From Frankiaceae bacterium (GTDB lineage Bacteria > Actinomycetota > Actinomycetes > BP-191), in the NCBI GenBank assembly GCA_030840645.1, contig JAVEEC010000123.1:1-60981 (forward strand): a stretch of DNA of 60,981 nt, read 5' to 3'. The position numbers and the translations under genes were made by a program. This document shows, piece after piece, positions 1 through 8,638 of this stretch. The first letter of the stretch is position 1. Every line of letters begins with the position of its first letter. The notes under the pieces were generated by a model. The model saw nothing but the letters and a program-made list of their open reading frames with translations. It searched no databases and had not been told where the DNA came from.

Positions 1-15
1 CCCCCCCCGCTACCG

Positions 16-1809
16 GTGTTCGTGACCAACGCGACCGCGATCACGTTGATCGCGATCATGGGGTTCGCCGTCATCGGGCTGTCCGTCGGGATCGTCACCG
101 GGCTCGGCGGGCAGCTCTCACTGGGACAGTTCGCGGTCGGCGCGGTCGGTGCCTGGGCGTCGTACGAGGTGTCGCGCCGGATCGGCCACTTCGAGCTGGC
201 GTTCCTCTACGCGGGCCTCGCCGGCGCCGCCGCGTCGCTCGTCATCGGGCTGCCCGCGCTGCGCATCCGCGGGCTGTTCCTCACGGTCACGACGCTGTCG
301 TTCGCGCTGGTGACGCCGGCGTTCCTGCTGCAGCAGGAGTGGGTGTTCGGCAACGGCGTCGACCCGGGCCGCCCCGTCGTCGGCAACACGCCGCTCGACA
401 CCGCGCGGCTGTACTACTGGTTCGCGCTGCCCGTCCTCGTCCTCACCGTCCTGCTGGCGCGCAACGTCCGCCGCGGCGGGTTCGGGCGGCTGCTCACAGC
501 GGTGCGGGACAACGAGGACGCGGCCAGGTCGTTCACGATCCGCGCGTCGCTGGTCAAGACGCAGGGGTTCCTGCTGGCCGGGTTCTTCGCCGGGATCGGC
601 GGCGCGCTCTACGGCCACGCGCTGTCGCGGATCGGCCTGTCGACGTTCCCCGCGAAGGCCAGCATCCAGGTCGTCGTCATGGTCGTCATCGGCGGCGTCT
701 CGCTGCTGGCCGGGCCGATCATCGGCGCGCTGTTCGTCATCGGCGTGCCGGCGTTCCTGCCGCTCGACTCGGCCGGGCTCGCGGCGACCGCGCTCGGCCA
801 GCTCCTCATCGTGCTGTACCTCCCGGCCGGGCTCGGCGGTCTCGTGGAACCGCTGCGGGACAGGATCGTGCGGATGCTCGGCCGCCGCGCGGGCATCGAC
901 GTCGACGCGGCGTACGACGAGGCGCCCACGGCCGCGGGCTCGACGGGCGCGCCGCTGGTACGCGACCGGGCGCTGCCGGTCGTCGTCGGCGAACGCCTCC
1001 GCCCCCCGGGTACGACGCTGCTCAAGGTCGAGGGCCTGGCGAAGAGCTTCGGCGGCGTGCGCGCGGTGCGCGGCGTCAGCTTCGACGTGCGGGCCGGCGA
1101 GACGCTCGGGCTGATCGGGCCGAACGGCGCCGGCAAGACGACGACGTTCGAGCTGCTCGGCGGGTTCACCGCGGCCGACGCGGGCGTGGTGACGTTCGAG
1201 GGCCAGGACGTGAGCGCGCTCGGCGCGGAGGCGCGCGGGCGGCTCGGCATCATCAGGTCGTTCCAGGACGCGGCGCTGTTCCCGACGATGACCGTGCAGG
1301 AGACGATCCGGCTCTCGCTGGAGCGGCTGCACCCGACGCCGTTCTTCCCCGCCGTCCTCGGCCTGCCGTCTGGCGAACGGCAGAAGCGCGAGCTGGTCCG
1401 GGACCTGCTCGCGTTCATGGGGCTCGACCGCTACCGGACGACGCCGATCCAGCAGCTCTCGACGGGGACCCGGCGGATCGCGGAGATCGCCTGCCTGGTC
1501 GGGCTGCAGCCGACGCTGCTGCTGCTGGACGAGCCGAGCTCGGGGATCGCGCAGCGGGAGACGGAGGTGCTGGGCCGGCTCCTCGTGGAGCTGAAGGAGC
1601 AGCTGCGGCTGACGCTGCTGATCATCGAGCACGACATCCCGCTGGTGATGAGCGTGTGCGACCGCATCGTCGCGATGGCCGACGGCGCGGTGATCGCGTG
1701 CGGGACGCCGGACGTGGTGAAGAACGACCCGGCCGTCATCGAGGCGTACCTCGGTGGCAGCATCGAGGCCATCGAACGTTCCGACGTCGTCGCGGCGACG
1801 GCCCCATGA
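16..1809 (+). CDS. Branched-chain amino acid-type ABC transporter, fused permease (LivM-like) and ATPase (LivG-like); 5' end possibly cut
   Basis: One polypeptide joins an inner-membrane permease (about residues 1-290, many hydrophobic helices, LivM-type motif GGQLSLGQF near residue 31) to an ATPase (about 335-585). The ATPase has Walker A GPNGAGKTT, a variant signature LSTGTRR and Walker B LLLLDEPSSG. LivM/LivG pairs import branched-chain or related amino acids, or other small carboxylates; the substrate here is unknown. The GTG at 16 is the first start visible, but the frame is open to the window edge and a first helix may be missing, so the true start may lie upstream. The stop overlaps the next ATG (ATGA). 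A Liv-type binding lipoprotein at 10.4 kb is a possible partner. Confidence 0.85.
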   Translation: MFVTNATAITLIAIMGFAVIGLSVGIVTGLGGQLSLGQFAVGAVGAWASYEVSRRIGHFELAFLYAGLAGAAASLVIGLPALRIRGLFLTVTTLSFALVTPAFLLQQEWVFGNGVDPGRPVVGNTPLDTARLYYWFALPVLVLTVLLARNVRRGGFGRLLTAVRDNEDAARSFTIRASLVKTQGFLLAGFFAGIGGALYGHALSRIGLSTFPAKASIQVVVMVVIGGVSLLAGPIIGALFVIGVPAFLPLDSAGLAATALGQLLIVLYLPAGLGGLVEPLRDRIVRMLGRRAGIDVDAAYDEAPTAAGSTGAPLVRDRALPVVVGERLRPPGTTLLKVEGLAKSFGGVRAVRGVSFDVRAGETLGLIGPNGAGKTTTFELLGGFTAADAGVVTFEGQDVSALGAEARGRLGIIRSFQDAALFPTMTVQETIRLSLERLHPTPFFPAVLGLPSGERQKRELVRDLLAFMGLDRYRTTPIQQLSTGTRRIAEIACLVGLQPTLLLLDEPSSGIAQRETEVLGRLLVELKEQLRLTLLIIEHDIPLVMSVCDRIVAMADGAVIACGTPDVVKNDPAVIEAYLGGSIEAIERSDVVAATAP

Positions 1810-2120
1810 CCCCGGAGGACGACATGCCCACCCTGCGCCCCCTGTCGCCCGGCCCCGTCTACGCCGGCATCGCGCTGACGCTGGCCGGCTTCGTCCTCAT
1901 CGCGGTCGCGTGGGGGCAGACCGCGCACGAGACGAACGTCGCGCGGCAGATCCCGTACGTCCTCTCCGCCGGCTTCTCCGGGCTCGGCCTGGTGCTCGTC
2001 GGCGTGACCGTCGTGAACATCGCGGCCAAGCGCCGTGACGCGCTGCTCCGCGAGCAGCAGACGCAGCTGCTCGCCGACGCGCTGCGCGAGCTGTCGACCG
2101 CGCTGGACGTGCCGCGATGA
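1806..2120 (+). CDS. Small two-helix membrane protein
   Basis: This 104-residue protein has two hydrophobic segments (about residues 17-37 and 52-75) and a charged C-terminal tail rich in R, Q, L and E that could form a short coiled coil. The ATG overlaps the preceding transporter stop and its own stop overlaps the next ATG, so it is translationally coupled on both sides. The next gene encodes a protein of the same size, topology and tail type, suggesting a duplicated pair. I do not recognise the family. An accessory role with the transporter is inferred from position only. Confidence 0.75.
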   Translation: MTPEDDMPTLRPLSPGPVYAGIALTLAGFVLIAVAWGQTAHETNVARQIPYVLSAGFSGLGLVLVGVTVVNIAAKRRDALLREQQTQLLADALRELSTALDVPR

Positions 2121-2428
2121 GCGAGCTGTGGCGGGTGCTGCGCGACCCGAGGGTGTCGACCAGCCTGGTGCTCGCGGCAGTCGTCGTCGCGGGGTTCGCG
2201 CTGATGTACGAGGGGTGGCGCGGCGCGGCCGCGCTGGTCTTCGTGCCGTTGCAGGTGCCGTACCTCGTCAGCGGTGCGCTCGCGGGCCTCGCGGTGGTCG
2301 GCGCGGGACTGGCGCTGCTCGACGTCCACGTGGACAGGACGCAGGCCGCGGCGGAGCGGCGCGCGATCGCCGACGTGCAACGCGAGGTGCTGCGGCTGCT
2401 GGCGCGGGTCGCGCGGGACGACGCGTGA
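2117..2428 (+). CDS. Small two-helix membrane protein, resembling the preceding one
   Basis: This 103-residue protein has two hydrophobic segments (about residues 17-35 and 46-70) and a charged, probably cytoplasmic C-terminal helix. Layout and size match the upstream gene: both have an aromatic-containing loop with a PY dipeptide before helix 2 and a tail of R, A, L and E. It begins in an ATGA overlap and ends in a GTGA overlap with the peptidase gene. The function is unknown; the two may form a heteromeric membrane pair. Confidence 0.75.
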   Translation: MSELWRVLRDPRVSTSLVLAAVVVAGFALMYEGWRGAAALVFVPLQVPYLVSGALAGLAVVGAGLALLDVHVDRTQAAAERRAIADVQREVLRLLARVARDDA

Positions 2429-3522
2429 TCGAGGAGCTCGGCGCGCTGGTCGACTGCGAGTCGCCGTCGGCCGACGCCGCGGCGACGCGCTCGTGTGCCG
2501 GTCTCGTGGACGACCTGTTCGCGCGGCACCTCGGGTCGCGCGGTCGCTGGGTCGGCGACGAACGCGGCCACCTGCTCTGGTCCGGGGGCGGTGACGTCCG
2601 CGTCCTGCTGCTCGGCCACGTCGACACCGTCTGGCCGGCGGGGACGACGCAGCGGTGGCCGTTCTCCGTCGCCGGCGGCGTGGCGACGGGACCCGGCTGC
2701 TTCGACATGAAGGCGGGGCTCGTTCTCGGCATCCACGCGCTCGCCGGCCTCGACGACCTCACCGGTGTGGCGTTCCTCGTCACGACCGACGAGGAGGTCG
2801 GGTCGCCGACGTCGCGCGCGCTGGTCGAGGACACGGCGCGCGGCGCGGACGCGGTACTGGTGCTGGAGCCGGCCGCGGACGGCGCGGTCAAGACCGCCCG
2901 CAAGGGGGTGTCGTTGTACGAGCTGGTGGTCGAGGGCCGCGCCGCCCATGCGGGTCTCGAACCCGAGAAGGGCGCGAACGCCGCCGTCGAGCTCGCGCAC
3001 CAGATCCTCGCGCTCGGGGACCTGGCGCGGCCGGGGCTCGGCACCACCGTGACGCCGACCGTCCTGTCCGGAGGCACGACCGTCAACACCGTGCCCGCGT
3101 CCGCGCGGGTCGCGGTCGACGTCCGGGTCGCCGAGCCGGCGGAGCAGGAGCGGGTCGACGCCGAGCTGCGCCGCTTCGCCGCGACGGTGCCGGGCTGCTC
3201 GCTCGACGTTCGCGGTGGGCCGAACCGGCCGCCGCTGCCGCCGTCGGCATCGGCCGCGCTGTTCGCCCGCGCGCAGCGTGTCGCGGAGACGTTGGGCCTC
3301 GCTCCGTTGGAGCACGTTGCCGTCGGTGGCGCGTCGGACGGCAACTTCACCGCGGGGCTCGGCGTCCCGACGCTCGACGGTCTCGGGGCGGTCGGTGCGG
3401 GCGCGCACGCCGAGGGGGAGCACGTCGTCGTGGACGCGACGCGCGAGCGGGTCGGGCTGCTGCGCGGGCTGGTCGCCAACCTGCTCGCTGTCCCCGCCCA
3501 CGAACGCCGGGGCCCGCGTTGA
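2425..3522 (+). CDS. M20 family metallopeptidase (carboxypeptidase G2-like)
   Basis: This 365-residue cytoplasmic dinuclear zinc hydrolase of the M20/ArgE/CPG2 family would remove a C-terminal amino acid, typically glutamate, from peptides or acylated amino acids. Visible metal and catalytic motifs are GHVDTVWP, GPGCFDMKAG, TTDEEVGSP, an HAGLEPEKG dimerisation-domain histidine, GGASDGNF and a late AHAEGEH. The GTG start overlaps the previous stop (GTGA). The length fits the family. Substrate specificity cannot be read from sequence, but transporter genes upstream and other peptidases nearby suggest amino-acid or peptide scavenging. Confidence 0.88.
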   Translation: MIEELGALVDCESPSADAAATRSCAGLVDDLFARHLGSRGRWVGDERGHLLWSGGGDVRVLLLGHVDTVWPAGTTQRWPFSVAGGVATGPGCFDMKAGLVLGIHALAGLDDLTGVAFLVTTDEEVGSPTSRALVEDTARGADAVLVLEPAADGAVKTARKGVSLYELVVEGRAAHAGLEPEKGANAAVELAHQILALGDLARPGLGTTVTPTVLSGGTTVNTVPASARVAVDVRVAEPAEQERVDAELRRFAATVPGCSLDVRGGPNRPPLPPSASAALFARAQRVAETLGLAPLEHVAVGGASDGNFTAGLGVPTLDGLGAVGAGAHAEGEHVVVDATRERVGLLRGLVANLLAVPAHERRGPR

Positions 3523-3569
3523 GCGCGCGGTACGAAGCGGGGGCGCGCGAGCGCGGGGACGATGGACGG

Positions 3570-4409
3570 GTGACGACGACCGCGCCGTTCCCGGGACCCG
3601 CGCTGCTCGCGGACGCCCGGCGTCAGGCGTCCGCTGTCGCGGCCGAGGCGGCGGTGCGCATCCGGCCGCTCGAAGGGCTGGCTGCGGTGCGCTCGGCCGA
3701 AGCGCTGTTCGTGCGCATCTGGCGGACCGAGGCGGACCGGCCACCCGTCGCCGCCGAGGTGCTGCGCGCGGTCGAGCACGCGGGCGGGTACGTCGCGGGC
3801 GCGTACGACGGGAGCGAGCTGGTCGGCGCGTCCTCGGGCTTCCTCGGGCTCGCGCCAGAGCTGACGCTGCACTCGCACATCTCCGGCGTGACCATCCCGG
3901 GCCGCGGCATCGGGCTCGCGCTGAAGCTGCACCAGCGGGCGTGGGCGCTGGAGCGCGGCATCGAGACGGTCACCTGGACGTTCGACCCGCTGGTCCGGCG
4001 CAACGCGTGGTTCAACCTGGTCAAGCTCGGCGCCGTCGGGCTGGAGTACCTCGTGGACTTCTACGGGCCGATGCCGGACGGCCTGAACGGCGGCGCCGCG
4101 AGCGACCGGCTGTTCACCCGCTGGGACCTCACCTCGGCGCCGCCCGCCGGCGGCGCGGCCGACCCGGCGGACGCGGTCTCCGTGGTCGAGGAGCGCGACG
4201 GCTTTCCCTGGCCGGCCGCGCCGTTGCCCGCCGCCGGGCGCCCCGTCCTGGTCAGCGTGCCGGACGACGTCGAGCGGCTCCGCGTGTCGCAGCCCGCCGC
4301 GGCCGACGCGTGGCGGGTCGCGGTGCGCGACGCGCTGGTGCCGGCGTTCGCCGACGGCTACCGGGCAACGGGCGTGACGCGCGACGGCAGGTTCGTCCTC
4401 ACCCGCTGA
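3570..4409 (+). CDS. GNAT-superfamily protein (COG3375-like)
   Basis: This 279-residue protein resembles uncharacterised GNAT-fold acyltransferases of the COG3375 type. The central region has the conserved run HSHISGVTIPGRGIG and then TFDPLVRRNAWFNLVKLGA, which form the acyl-CoA-binding core in this family. The C-terminal 100 residues are less conserved. The GTG start was chosen because the protein begins there in frame after a gap of 47 bases from the peptidase gene. Substrate unknown. It is the last gene of the rightward operon; a convergent gene lies beyond. Confidence 0.75.
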   Translation: MTTTAPFPGPALLADARRQASAVAAEAAVRIRPLEGLAAVRSAEALFVRIWRTEADRPPVAAEVLRAVEHAGGYVAGAYDGSELVGASSGFLGLAPELTLHSHISGVTIPGRGIGLALKLHQRAWALERGIETVTWTFDPLVRRNAWFNLVKLGAVGLEYLVDFYGPMPDGLNGGAASDRLFTRWDLTSAPPAGGAADPADAVSVVEERDGFPWPAAPLPAAGRPVLVSVPDDVERLRVSQPAAADAWRVAVRDALVPAFADGYRATGVTRDGRFVLTR

Positions 4410-4433
4410 CGCGTGGCGTGGCCCGCCCGACGT

Positions 4434-4484
4434 GTTCTGTGAAGATCAGCACGCTCGAGAGGGGGCGGGTGGACTGCACAGAAC
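4434..4484. repeat. Inverted repeat in convergent intergenic region
   Basis: Eight-base arms GTTCTGTG (4434-4441) and CACAGAAC (4477-4484) are perfectly complementary and 35 bases apart, between two convergent genes (4410-4525). The loop is long for a terminator, and the centre-to-centre distance is 43 bases. It may be a weak stem, a protein-binding site or chance. No gene is visible in this 116-base gap. Confidence 0.35.
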
Positions 4485-4525
4485 GAGGCGGGAGGCGGGC
4501 CGAGCAGGAGCTTCGCAGGACCCCC

Positions 4526-5749
4526 CTATCGACGGTCCTTGACGACGCGACCGTCCTTGACGACGCGACCGTCCTTGACGACGAGCAGTACGCGGTCGGG
4601 GTCGTCGAACAGCTCGGGCTCGGCGAGCGGGTCGCCGTCGACGGCGACGAGGTCGGCGCGCCTGCCCGGCTCAACGGTGCCGAGGTCCGGGCGCCCGATG
4701 ATCTCGGCGTTGACCCGCGTCGCGGACACGATCGCGGCCATCGCGCCGAGCAGCCTGGCCTTGAGGACGATCTCGAGGCCGCGGCGGTCCTGGTCCGGGC
4801 CGAGCAGGTCGGAGCCCGACCCGACCAGCACGCCGGCGTCGTACGCGAGCCGCGTCGCCTCGGCCATGCCCTCCTGCACCCGCGCGAGGTTGTCGCGGGA
4901 CCAGGTGTCGACGCCCCACCCCGCGCTCTGCTCGACCATCAGGTGCGCGACCGACAGCGTCGGCACGACCGCGGCGCCCGCCGCCGCGATCTCCTTCGCC
5001 GTCGGGCCGTCGAGGAACGACGCGTGCTCGAACGACCGCACGCCCGCGGCCAGCGCGGCGCGGATGCCGGCCAGGCCGTGCGCGTGCGCCATGACGTACG
5101 AGCCGCGCGACTCCGCCTCCGCGACGGCGGCGCGCAGTTCCTCCGCGCTGAGCTGCACGTCGTCGGTGCGGTCCGAGACGGAGATGACGCCGCCGGACAC
5201 GCAGACCTTGAGCTGCGTCGCGCCGCGGCGGAACGCCTCGCGCGCCGCCGCGCGGACGGCGTCCGCGCCGTCGCACGGCGTCGAGACGCGGACGAGGCCG
5301 GGCAGCCCCGCGTGGTGCTGGTCGGTCCAGGGCGAGCGCAGGTCACCGTGCCCGCCGGTCTGGCAGATGATCGGCCCGGACGGCAGCACGCGCGGGCCCT
5401 CGACCAGGCCGCGCTCGATCGCGTCCGCCAGCCCGCCGTCCACGCCACCCGCGTCGCGCACGGTCGTGAACCCGGCGTCGAGGGTCCGCCGCGCGACGGC
5501 GAAGATGCGCGCCGCGGTCACGGCGATGGAGCTCTTGGTGCCGTCGTCGGCGACGTCGACGATGCCGAGGTGGGTGTGCGCGTCGATCAGCCCGGGCAGC
5601 ACGGTGAGACCGCCGCAGTCGAGGTCGACGGTGCCGGAGGCGTTGCCGACGGAGGCGATCCGGTCGCCGTCGAGGACGACGGTGACGTCGTTCGACGGGT
5701 CGGCACCCGTTCCGTCGACCAGCCGGCCGCACCGGAGGACGAGCGTCAC
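4526..5749 (-). CDS. Metal-dependent amidohydrolase (imidazolonepropionase/prolidase-like)
   Basis: This 407-residue enzyme belongs to the amidohydrolase superfamily branch containing Xaa-Pro/Xaa-Arg dipeptidases and imidazolonepropionase (COG1228). Motifs in order are LPGLIDAHTHLG (metal HxH), a probable carbamylated lysine in TQLKVCVSGG, MAHAHG, FEHASFLDG and the metal aspartate in GSGSDLLG. It starts with GTG three bases after the dipeptidase stop, so the two form an operon. The C-terminus ends in three near-copies of VVKDGR, encoded by a perfect 18-base tandem repeat; the family's terminal strand normally has only one. Dipeptide hydrolysis is likely but not proven. Confidence 0.82.
   Translation of the reverse strand: MTLVLRCGRLVDGTGADPSNDVTVVLDGDRIASVGNASGTVDLDCGGLTVLPGLIDAHTHLGIVDVADDGTKSSIAVTAARIFAVARRTLDAGFTTVRDAGGVDGGLADAIERGLVEGPRVLPSGPIICQTGGHGDLRSPWTDQHHAGLPGLVRVSTPCDGADAVRAAAREAFRRGATQLKVCVSGGVISVSDRTDDVQLSAEELRAAVAEAESRGSYVMAHAHGLAGIRAALAAGVRSFEHASFLDGPTAKEIAAAGAAVVPTLSVAHLMVEQSAGWGVDTWSRDNLARVQEGMAEATRLAYDAGVLVGSGSDLLGPDQDRRGLEIVLKARLLGAMAAIVSATRVNAEIIGRPDLGTVEPGRRADLVAVDGDPLAEPELFDDPDRVLLVVKDGRVVKDGRVVKDRR
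4529..4582. repeat. 18-base in-frame tandem repeat, three copies
   Basis: The unit GCGACCGTCCTTGACGAC occurs exactly at 4547-4564 and 4565-4582, with a diverged copy at 4529-4546. It lies in the extreme 3' end of the leftward amidohydrolase gene and encodes repeated VVKDGR. It could expand or contract by slippage without disturbing the frame. It is coding and has no spacers, so it is not CRISPR. Confidence 0.9.
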
Positions 5750-5752
5750 GCC

Positions 5753-6955
5753 CTAACCGCCCCAGATCTCGCGGAGCACGCGGAGGGCGTTGCCCCCGAC
5801 GACCGCGCGGATGTCGTCGTCGGCGTAGCCGTGCTTGACCAGCCAGCGGACGATGTTCGGGAAGCACTCGGCCGGGTTCTCCAGCCCCGCGACGTACTCG
5901 ACGGGCTCGAACGTCGGCCCGCCCAGCGCGACGCCCCAGGAGATCTGCTCGGCGTAGTGGCGGTGCAGCGCGACGTGGTCGCCGAACAACGTGTCCGGGC
6001 CGAACGCCACGTGCTCGATGCCGAGCAGGTCGACGCAGTACTCGAAGTGGTCCATCACCGACTCGATCGAGTGCGCCGGGTGGTCGTGGCTGATCGTCGT
6101 GTGCGGCGCGGCCTCGATGCCGATCAGGCCGCCACCGGCGGCGCAGGCGAGCAGCACGCCGTCCGGCTTCATCCGCTTGGTGTCCCACACGCCGCGGGCT
6201 CCGGCGTGGGTGATGAGGACCGGCGCCTCGCTCGCCTCGAACGTGTCGAGGCAGGTCTGGTCGCTGGAGTGCGAGACGTCGATGACGATGCCGAGCCGGT
6301 TCATCCGGCGTACGGCGGCGCGGCCGAACTCCGTCAGCCCGCCGTCGCGGCGTTCCTTCAGCCCGGTGCCGAGCGTGTTGCTGTCGCTGTACGCGATGCC
6401 GAGCTGGCGGATGCCGAGACCGTAGAGGACGTCGATGCGGTCCAGCTCGTTCTCGATCGGCGTCGCGGCTTCGAGCCCCGGGATCAGCGCGAGCCGGCCG
6501 GACTCGCGGGCGTCGAGGATCTCGGCGACCGAGCCCGCGTGCACGACGAAGTCCTGGTGCGCCAGGTCGGACAGGCGCATCCCCACGTCGTAGACGATGT
6601 CGTCCCACTTCCACCCGGCGTTCGACGTGATGCAGCCGATGCCGTCCATGAAGTTCTCGAACACCGCGTCCATGCCGGACTGCGCGAGCCCCTCGTACCC
6701 GGTGACCTGGCGCAGCGTGCGGTTGTACGCGGGCGTCTCCGCGATGTCGCTCGGGTAGACCGAGACGTGCTCGTGCAAGGAGACGACGACGCTGTCCGCG
6801 AGCAGGCGGTCGGCGCGCTCCTCCTCGTCGCTCGTCAGGCCGAGGTCGTACGGCGCGACCCGGCCGAGCTGGTCGACCAGGTCGAACCGCCGGTAGTCGA
6901 CGCCGGGCTCGAGGTAGGCGTAGGACTCGTAGCCGTCGTAGCGCTTCTTCGTCAT
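5753..6955 (-). CDS. Dipeptidase of the M19 (membrane dipeptidase) family, divergent
   Basis: This 400-residue enzyme of the M19/renal dipeptidase family would hydrolyse dipeptides, often with a D-residue at the C-terminal position. Landmarks are VSLHEHVSVYP near residue 57 (HxH where many members have HxD), IPGLEAATPIEN, the zinc histidines in DVSHSSDQT and ITHAGARG, and FGPDTLFGDHVA in place of the usual GSDFDG. These substitutions indicate a divergent subgroup. The ATG was chosen because the family N-terminal region begins here; the long open frame upstream is a shadow. It has no signal peptide, so it is probably cytoplasmic. It is the first gene of a two-gene operon with the amidohydrolase. 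Confidence 0.82.
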   Translation of the reverse strand: MTKKRYDGYESYAYLEPGVDYRRFDLVDQLGRVAPYDLGLTSDEEERADRLLADSVVVSLHEHVSVYPSDIAETPAYNRTLRQVTGYEGLAQSGMDAVFENFMDGIGCITSNAGWKWDDIVYDVGMRLSDLAHQDFVVHAGSVAEILDARESGRLALIPGLEAATPIENELDRIDVLYGLGIRQLGIAYSDSNTLGTGLKERRDGGLTEFGRAAVRRMNRLGIVIDVSHSSDQTCLDTFEASEAPVLITHAGARGVWDTKRMKPDGVLLACAAGGGLIGIEAAPHTTISHDHPAHSIESVMDHFEYCVDLLGIEHVAFGPDTLFGDHVALHRHYAEQISWGVALGGPTFEPVEYVAGLENPAECFPNIVRWLVKHGYADDDIRAVVGGNALRVLREIWGG

Positions 6956-7041
6956 CGTCCGCAGCGTAGGGAGCGCGGGGCCGGCCGGACTTCGGTGGTT
7001 CGCACAACGATCGCCGCCACCGACCGCACGGTTCGGACAAC

Positions 7042-8496
7042 TCAGCGCCGGACGGCGCGGCCCGGGCGGCTGTCCAGCAGTACCGCGCCGTCCCGTACGA
7101 CGGGGGTCCCGGCGACGACGAGGTGGCGAACTCCGGTCGACGGGAGGTTCGAGGCGTCGTAGGTCGCGCGGTCGCGGTAGGTGGCCGGGTCGAGGACGAC
7201 GACGTCGGCGTCCGCGCCGGTCGCGAGGCTGCCCTTGCGGACGGCGCCGCCGGTCGCGTCGGCCACGACCTGCGCGGGCAGCACCGCGGCGCGCCGGACG
7301 AACTCCGCGACGCCGAGCGGGCCGCGCCGGACCAGCAGGTCGTACGCCCTGGCGAACGTCCCCGCCGAACGCGGGTGGTTGAGCGCCTCCGGCGGCAGCG
7401 GCCACGCGCCCGGCTGCGCGGGGCCGTTCCACGACAGCGGCATCGCGTCGCTCGCAACGCAGGTGTCCTCGAACAGCAGCGCGCGCCGCAGCACGTCCGC
7501 GTCGGCAGGGACGTCCTCGTCGAGGAAGTGCACGACGACCAGCGCGGTCGGGTCGTGCGCCCGGAGCTCGGTCAGCCGGGCGGCGCCGGCGACGCGTTCG
7601 CCGGTCGCGGCGACGACGATGCTCGCGGGCGCGAGACCGCGCTCGGCGAGCCGGTCCGGCGCCAGGAACGCCGCGCCGATGCCGGTCATGCCGGCGCCGT
7701 ACGGGTACGCCTCCGTCGTCACGACGGACCCCTCGCGCCGCGCCGCCGCGACGAGCGCGTGCACCCGGTCGACGGCGTGCAGCGACGTGCTGTTGACGTG
7801 GCAGTAGTGCATGTGCGCGCCGGTCTCCGCGGCCGCGCGGACGATCTCCTCGGCCCCGTCGATCCGGGTGTCCGGCGTGAAGTCCACGAGGTCGCGCGCG
7901 TGGGTGAACGCCGGGACGTTCGCCGCCGCCGCGAGGGCCGCGACGCGGACGTACTCGCGCGGGTGGCAGCCGGGGGAGTACCCGACGATGACGCCGACAC
8001 CGAGCCCGCCCTCGGCCAGCTCGGCCTCGATGCCCGCGACGAGCGCGTCCTCCTCGCGCCGCGTCGCCTCCCGCTGGAACGCCGCGTTGCCGAGCTGCCC
8101 GACCAGCGTCTCGACCCGCCCGTCGGGAACGACGCCCGCCAGCACCTGCATCCGGACGCTCGCCCACGACGCGGAGAAGCCGTGGTGCAGGTGCCGCCCC
8201 TCCGCCGCCGCGTCGGCGTACGCGCGGGCGACGCCGTACGCACCCGCCTCGAGGTCGAGCGCGGTCGTCACGCCGTCCAGCGCCTGCATGCGCTGGCCGT
8301 CCAGCGACTGCGCGTGGCTGTGCAGGTCGACGAAGCCGGGCAGGACCAGGCAGCCGCTCGCGTCGAGCACGGTCCGCCCGGTCGGGCCCGGCCCGAGGGC
8401 GGTGATCGAGCCGCCGTCGACCGCGAGGTCGAGCGGCGCGTCGGTGCCCGAGGCCGGGTCGACCACGCGGCCGCCGGTGATGACGAGGTCGTGCAC
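7042..8496 (-). CDS. N-acyl-D-amino-acid deacylase-like amidohydrolase
   Basis: This 484-residue protein is an amidohydrolase of the D-aminoacylase/dihydroorotase type. It has an N-terminal beta-sandwich strand (LVITGGRVVDPASG), the metal motif LPGFVDLHSHAQ, FTHARDLVDF, MHYCHVNS, the metal aspartate in CVASDAMPLSW, and a C-terminal strand returning to the sandwich (GADADVVVLDP). The family deacylates N-acyl-D-amino acids or related N-acyl compounds. It starts with GTG and lies 86 bases upstream of the dipeptidase gene in the same direction, so it may head the same operon. Together these genes suggest use of D-amino-acid-containing peptides. Confidence 0.8.
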   Translation of the reverse strand: MHDLVITGGRVVDPASGTDAPLDLAVDGGSITALGPGPTGRTVLDASGCLVLPGFVDLHSHAQSLDGQRMQALDGVTTALDLEAGAYGVARAYADAAAEGRHLHHGFSASWASVRMQVLAGVVPDGRVETLVGQLGNAAFQREATRREEDALVAGIEAELAEGGLGVGVIVGYSPGCHPREYVRVAALAAAANVPAFTHARDLVDFTPDTRIDGAEEIVRAAAETGAHMHYCHVNSTSLHAVDRVHALVAAARREGSVVTTEAYPYGAGMTGIGAAFLAPDRLAERGLAPASIVVAATGERVAGAARLTELRAHDPTALVVVHFLDEDVPADADVLRRALLFEDTCVASDAMPLSWNGPAQPGAWPLPPEALNHPRSAGTFARAYDLLVRRGPLGVAEFVRRAAVLPAQVVADATGGAVRKGSLATGADADVVVLDPATYRDRATYDASNLPSTGVRHLVVAGTPVVRDGAVLLDSRPGRAVRR

Positions 8497-8638
8497 GCGT
8501 CCAATCCAACACGACGCCGGGCCGTCGCCTGCGTGCCGCGCTCCAAGTCGCCCCGCCGAGTTTTGTCGCCTCGTCCATCAGAGCCGTGACCACGCGCGAC
8601 CTACGCTGCGGGAGCGGGGTTGCCGAGAGGGCGGGCGC
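8497..8638. promoter_or_regulatory. Divergent promoter region
   Basis: This 142-base gap separates the leftward D-aminoacylase-like gene from the rightward secreted hydrolase. TACGCT at 8602-8607 fits the actinobacterial -10 pattern TANNNT for the rightward gene, but no convincing -35 lies at the right distance. A purine-rich ribosome site (GAGAGGG) precedes the ATG at 8639. No clear operator repeat was seen. Confidence 0.35.

Noticed and set aside
118..1632. Long minus-strand frame opposite the ABC transporter gene
   Set aside because: Its translation is R/Q/D-rich low complexity with no motif, typical of the antisense frame of a GC-rich gene; the plus-strand transporter is unambiguous.
4529..4582. 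Possible CRISPR-like direct repeats
   Set aside because: The repeats are contiguous, multiples of three, and lie within a coding sequence without spacers.
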